Of a stretch of 64,000 bases of DNA, positions 62,562 to 64,000 are shown in pieces. Origin of the DNA: Staphylococcus sp. M0911 (lineage in GTDB: Bacteria > Bacillota > Bacilli > Staphylococcales > Staphylococcaceae); NCBI RefSeq assembly GCF_003491325.1, contig NZ_CP022881.1, positions 2,374,351 to 2,438,350 on the forward strand, in the 5' to 3' direction. A program made the translations under genes and the position numbers. The notes under the pieces are model-generated. The model saw nothing but the letters and a program-made list of their open reading frames with translations. It had not been told where the DNA came from and ran no database searches. Positions within the stretch are counted from its first letter, which is position 1, and every line of letters starts with the position of its first letter.

Positions 62562-62714
62562 TGTTAGGCTGGCCTCCTTATTCAAGTAATTTTTCAATAC
62601 TATATTGTAAATTGTTTCATTTCAAAAATCTATTATATTGTTCGGAATGTTCGGGTTAGACTTCGGGTTGTCTGAGGTTAGACTTACGTTAGTCTAAAAT
62701 CTATCTCCCCTACC

Positions 62715-63065
62715 CTATTGAATTTTCTTATTAAATACTTTAGCTATTTTAAGTACATGCTCTAAACTACCTTGAATTTCTAAAGTGGACATAGATTTAG
62801 CTGGTTGTCTTGCAATAACGATAATATCTTTCGTTATAATATCTTGTTTATGCACTTTAAAGTTTTCTCTTATCGCTCTTTTAATTTTATTTCTAGTAAT
62901 AGCGTTACCTAATTTTTTCGAAACGCTAATCCCTAAGCGAAAATGTTCTTGTTCTTTATTATCATAGGTATATACTACGAATTGTCTATTTGCGACAGAC
63001 TTTCCTCTTTTATATATTTTTTGAAAATCTGCATTCTTTTTTATACGGTACGCTTTTTCCACCAA
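62715..63065 (-). CDS. rnpA: Ribonuclease P protein component
   Basis: Protein subunit of RNase P, which trims tRNA 5' leaders. 116 aa with the RNR motif FRLGISVSKKLGNAITRNKIKRAIRE. No in-frame ATG is available near the start: TTG 63065 (or GTG 63062) is used, close to the S. aureus protein start. It follows rpmH, as in nearly all bacteria. Confidence 0.95.
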   Translation of the reverse strand: MVEKAYRIKKNADFQKIYKRGKSVANRQFVVYTYDNKEQEHFRLGISVSKKLGNAITRNKIKRAIRENFKVHKQDIITKDIIVIARQPAKSMSTLEIQGSLEHVLKIAKVFNKKIQ

Positions 63066-63253
63066 ACATCACTCGCTTATCAAATTCTCTTACCTTAGTA
63101 TTATAAACCATCTAAATTTTAACCAAAAATAAATCAGCATTTATATTGAAAACGCTGATTTCAGTCAAAAGTTCTTATCTATCATCTATCAATTAACCCA
63201 ATCAACAATACGTTTGATCGTTAATGTTTGAATAAAATTACTGTATTCAAAAC

Positions 63254-63286
63254 GAAAAAAAAGACCACTGATGAGTCAGTGATCTT
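63254..63286 (-). terminator. Terminator at the rpmH 3' end
   Basis: 11-bp stem with one wobble pair (63276-63286 with 63261-63271) and eight T on the minus strand. The upper arm includes part of the rpmH stop codon, so rnpA depends on readthrough or its own promoter. Confidence 0.8.
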
Positions 63287-63422
63287 ATGCAGATAAAACT
63301 TTACGGCCTTTACGACGACGGCGCGCTAAGACTTTACGGCCATTTTTAGTGCTCATGCGTTTTCTGAAACCATGAACTTTACTATGTTTACGTTTATTTG
63401 GTTGATAAGTACGTTTTACCAT
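63285..63422 (-). CDS. rpmH: 50S ribosomal protein L34
   Basis: 45-aa very basic ribosomal protein: [19 protein letters not shown], then [20 protein letters not shown] and a short tail ending LSA. It is the gene next to dnaA in most bacteria and marks the left edge of the origin region. Ribosome-binding site AGGTG upstream. Confidence 0.98.
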
Positions 63423-64000
63423 GTAAAAACACCTCCATCTTTATTAAGTTATCTAACATCTCCAGGATCAAAGCCCTGTTAAATTTATAGATAGATAATT
63501 GTTAAAGTATGTAACTATTAATATAATAGCAACAAACTTATACATAAGAGATTCCTCTTATTAACTGACTGCTATAAGAAATTCTTGGTTTAATATACTT
63601 ATTATCTAGTCATATTTCAAGCAACTACTACAATATAACAAATTACTACTTATAAAGCAAGCTCATTTTAAATTGATTCTTCCATATTACTATCAAACCA
63701 ACCATCCCCATTTTACCTATCGTTATATTATATATTCATTTTTCATACAGCTTTATAAATTATTTCCCAAACTGTTATACTCCCCGTTTTTAAACGATTA
63801 TGAATATTGTGCGAAGTTATCCACTTATCAACAATGAATCTTATTTAATTTGTGGACAATTACGTTGATATTCACAAGTTTCCACATCTTTTACGAACAT
63901 ATTCACAGTCATTTGACATCTATATTACTGAAAAAGTATAATTGTGTGGATAAGTCGTTTAATCATTGATTTTATAAGGATTTATTTATTAGATTTATAT
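63423..64000. other. oriC: rpmH-dnaA intergenic region with DnaA boxes (oriC side)
   Basis: AT-rich stretch with DnaA boxes: TTATCCACT (63817-63825), TTATCAACA (63825-63833), TGTGGACAA (63851-63859) and a perfect TGTGGATAA (63945-63953). Position beyond rpmH and divergent from it marks the dnaA upstream part of the replication origin. dnaA would start just right of the window. No gene is present; 63423-63800 shows only AT-rich sequence and, presumably, the rpmH promoter. Confidence 0.9.
63913..63942 (+). promoter_or_regulatory. dnaA promoter
   Basis: -35 TTGACA (63913-63918), 18-bp spacer, -10 TATAAT (63937-63942). A perfect DnaA box begins 2 bp after the -10, which would let DnaA repress its own gene. 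Confidence 0.75.

Noticed and set aside
62630..62705. Short repeats (GTTAGACTT-like) between rnpA and mnmE
   Set aside because: Irregular, short, and no regulatory pattern could be named.

Overview
The window is a low-GC Firmicute chromosome from the genus Staphylococcus. The grounds are protein signatures (IsaB-family antigen, YSIRK-type pro-lipase, VraDEH, NDxxF lipoprotein, FemABX enzymes), the T-box-led metICFE operon, and the oriC-proximal order noc-rsmG-mnmG-mnmE-rnpA-rpmH ending just before dnaA. A complete glucuronate operon with uidA points to a beta-glucuronidase-positive coagulase-negative species (S. warneri, S. pasteuri or S. simulans type). The species call is inference.

Layout. 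1-620: the end of an integrated element, with the 3' part of a tyrosine integrase facing an att core that overlaps the end of rpsR. 626-1860: rpsF-ssb-rpsR operon with an S6:S18-type leader. 2120-6558: GH25 lysozyme, a small gene behind a LexA box, ychF, DUF951, mscS and a parB-type gene. 6749-14337: metICFE behind a CodY-like box, a promoter and a T-box; the last gene, a cyclase-family protein, is cut by a nonsense codon. 14484-15242: small membrane and DUF6440 genes. 15817-17001: thiolase. 17330-29830: hexuronate catabolism (kdgA-kdgK-transporter-uxaC-uxuA-uxuB-uidA), an AraC regulator, and a divergent HAD phosphatase plus GH3 hexosaminidase pair. 29912-33302: a three-gene operon behind a Zur-like box (COG0523 GTPase, FeoB-like core without a G domain, flavoprotein ending in cysteines). 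33580-43065: GNAT, Ser-rich secreted protein plus lipoprotein, vraDEH, lipase, SDRs and an ABM monooxygenase. 43334-50645: a decaying, duplicated zone with an isaB-like pseudogene, CPBP protease, broken FemABX gene, intact isaB-like gene, unknown membrane genes and an IS200-type element. 50709-54619: YknWXYZ-like ABC exporter. 54681-57431: NDxxF lipoprotein, XRE-membrane protein, and TetR with two DUF3147 proteins behind a 20-bp palindrome. 57622-64000: noc to rpmH, then DnaA boxes and the dnaA promoter.

How the parts work together. The met operon makes methionine from homoserine esters and C1-folate under starvation control. The uronate operon turns glucuronides into glucuronate, then fructuronate, mannonate, KDG, KDPG and finally pyruvate plus glyceraldehyde-3-phosphate. 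The Zur-box operon looks like a zinc-starvation metal system. VraDEH and the Ykn-like exporter are envelope defence systems. No tRNA, rRNA or CRISPR array was seen.
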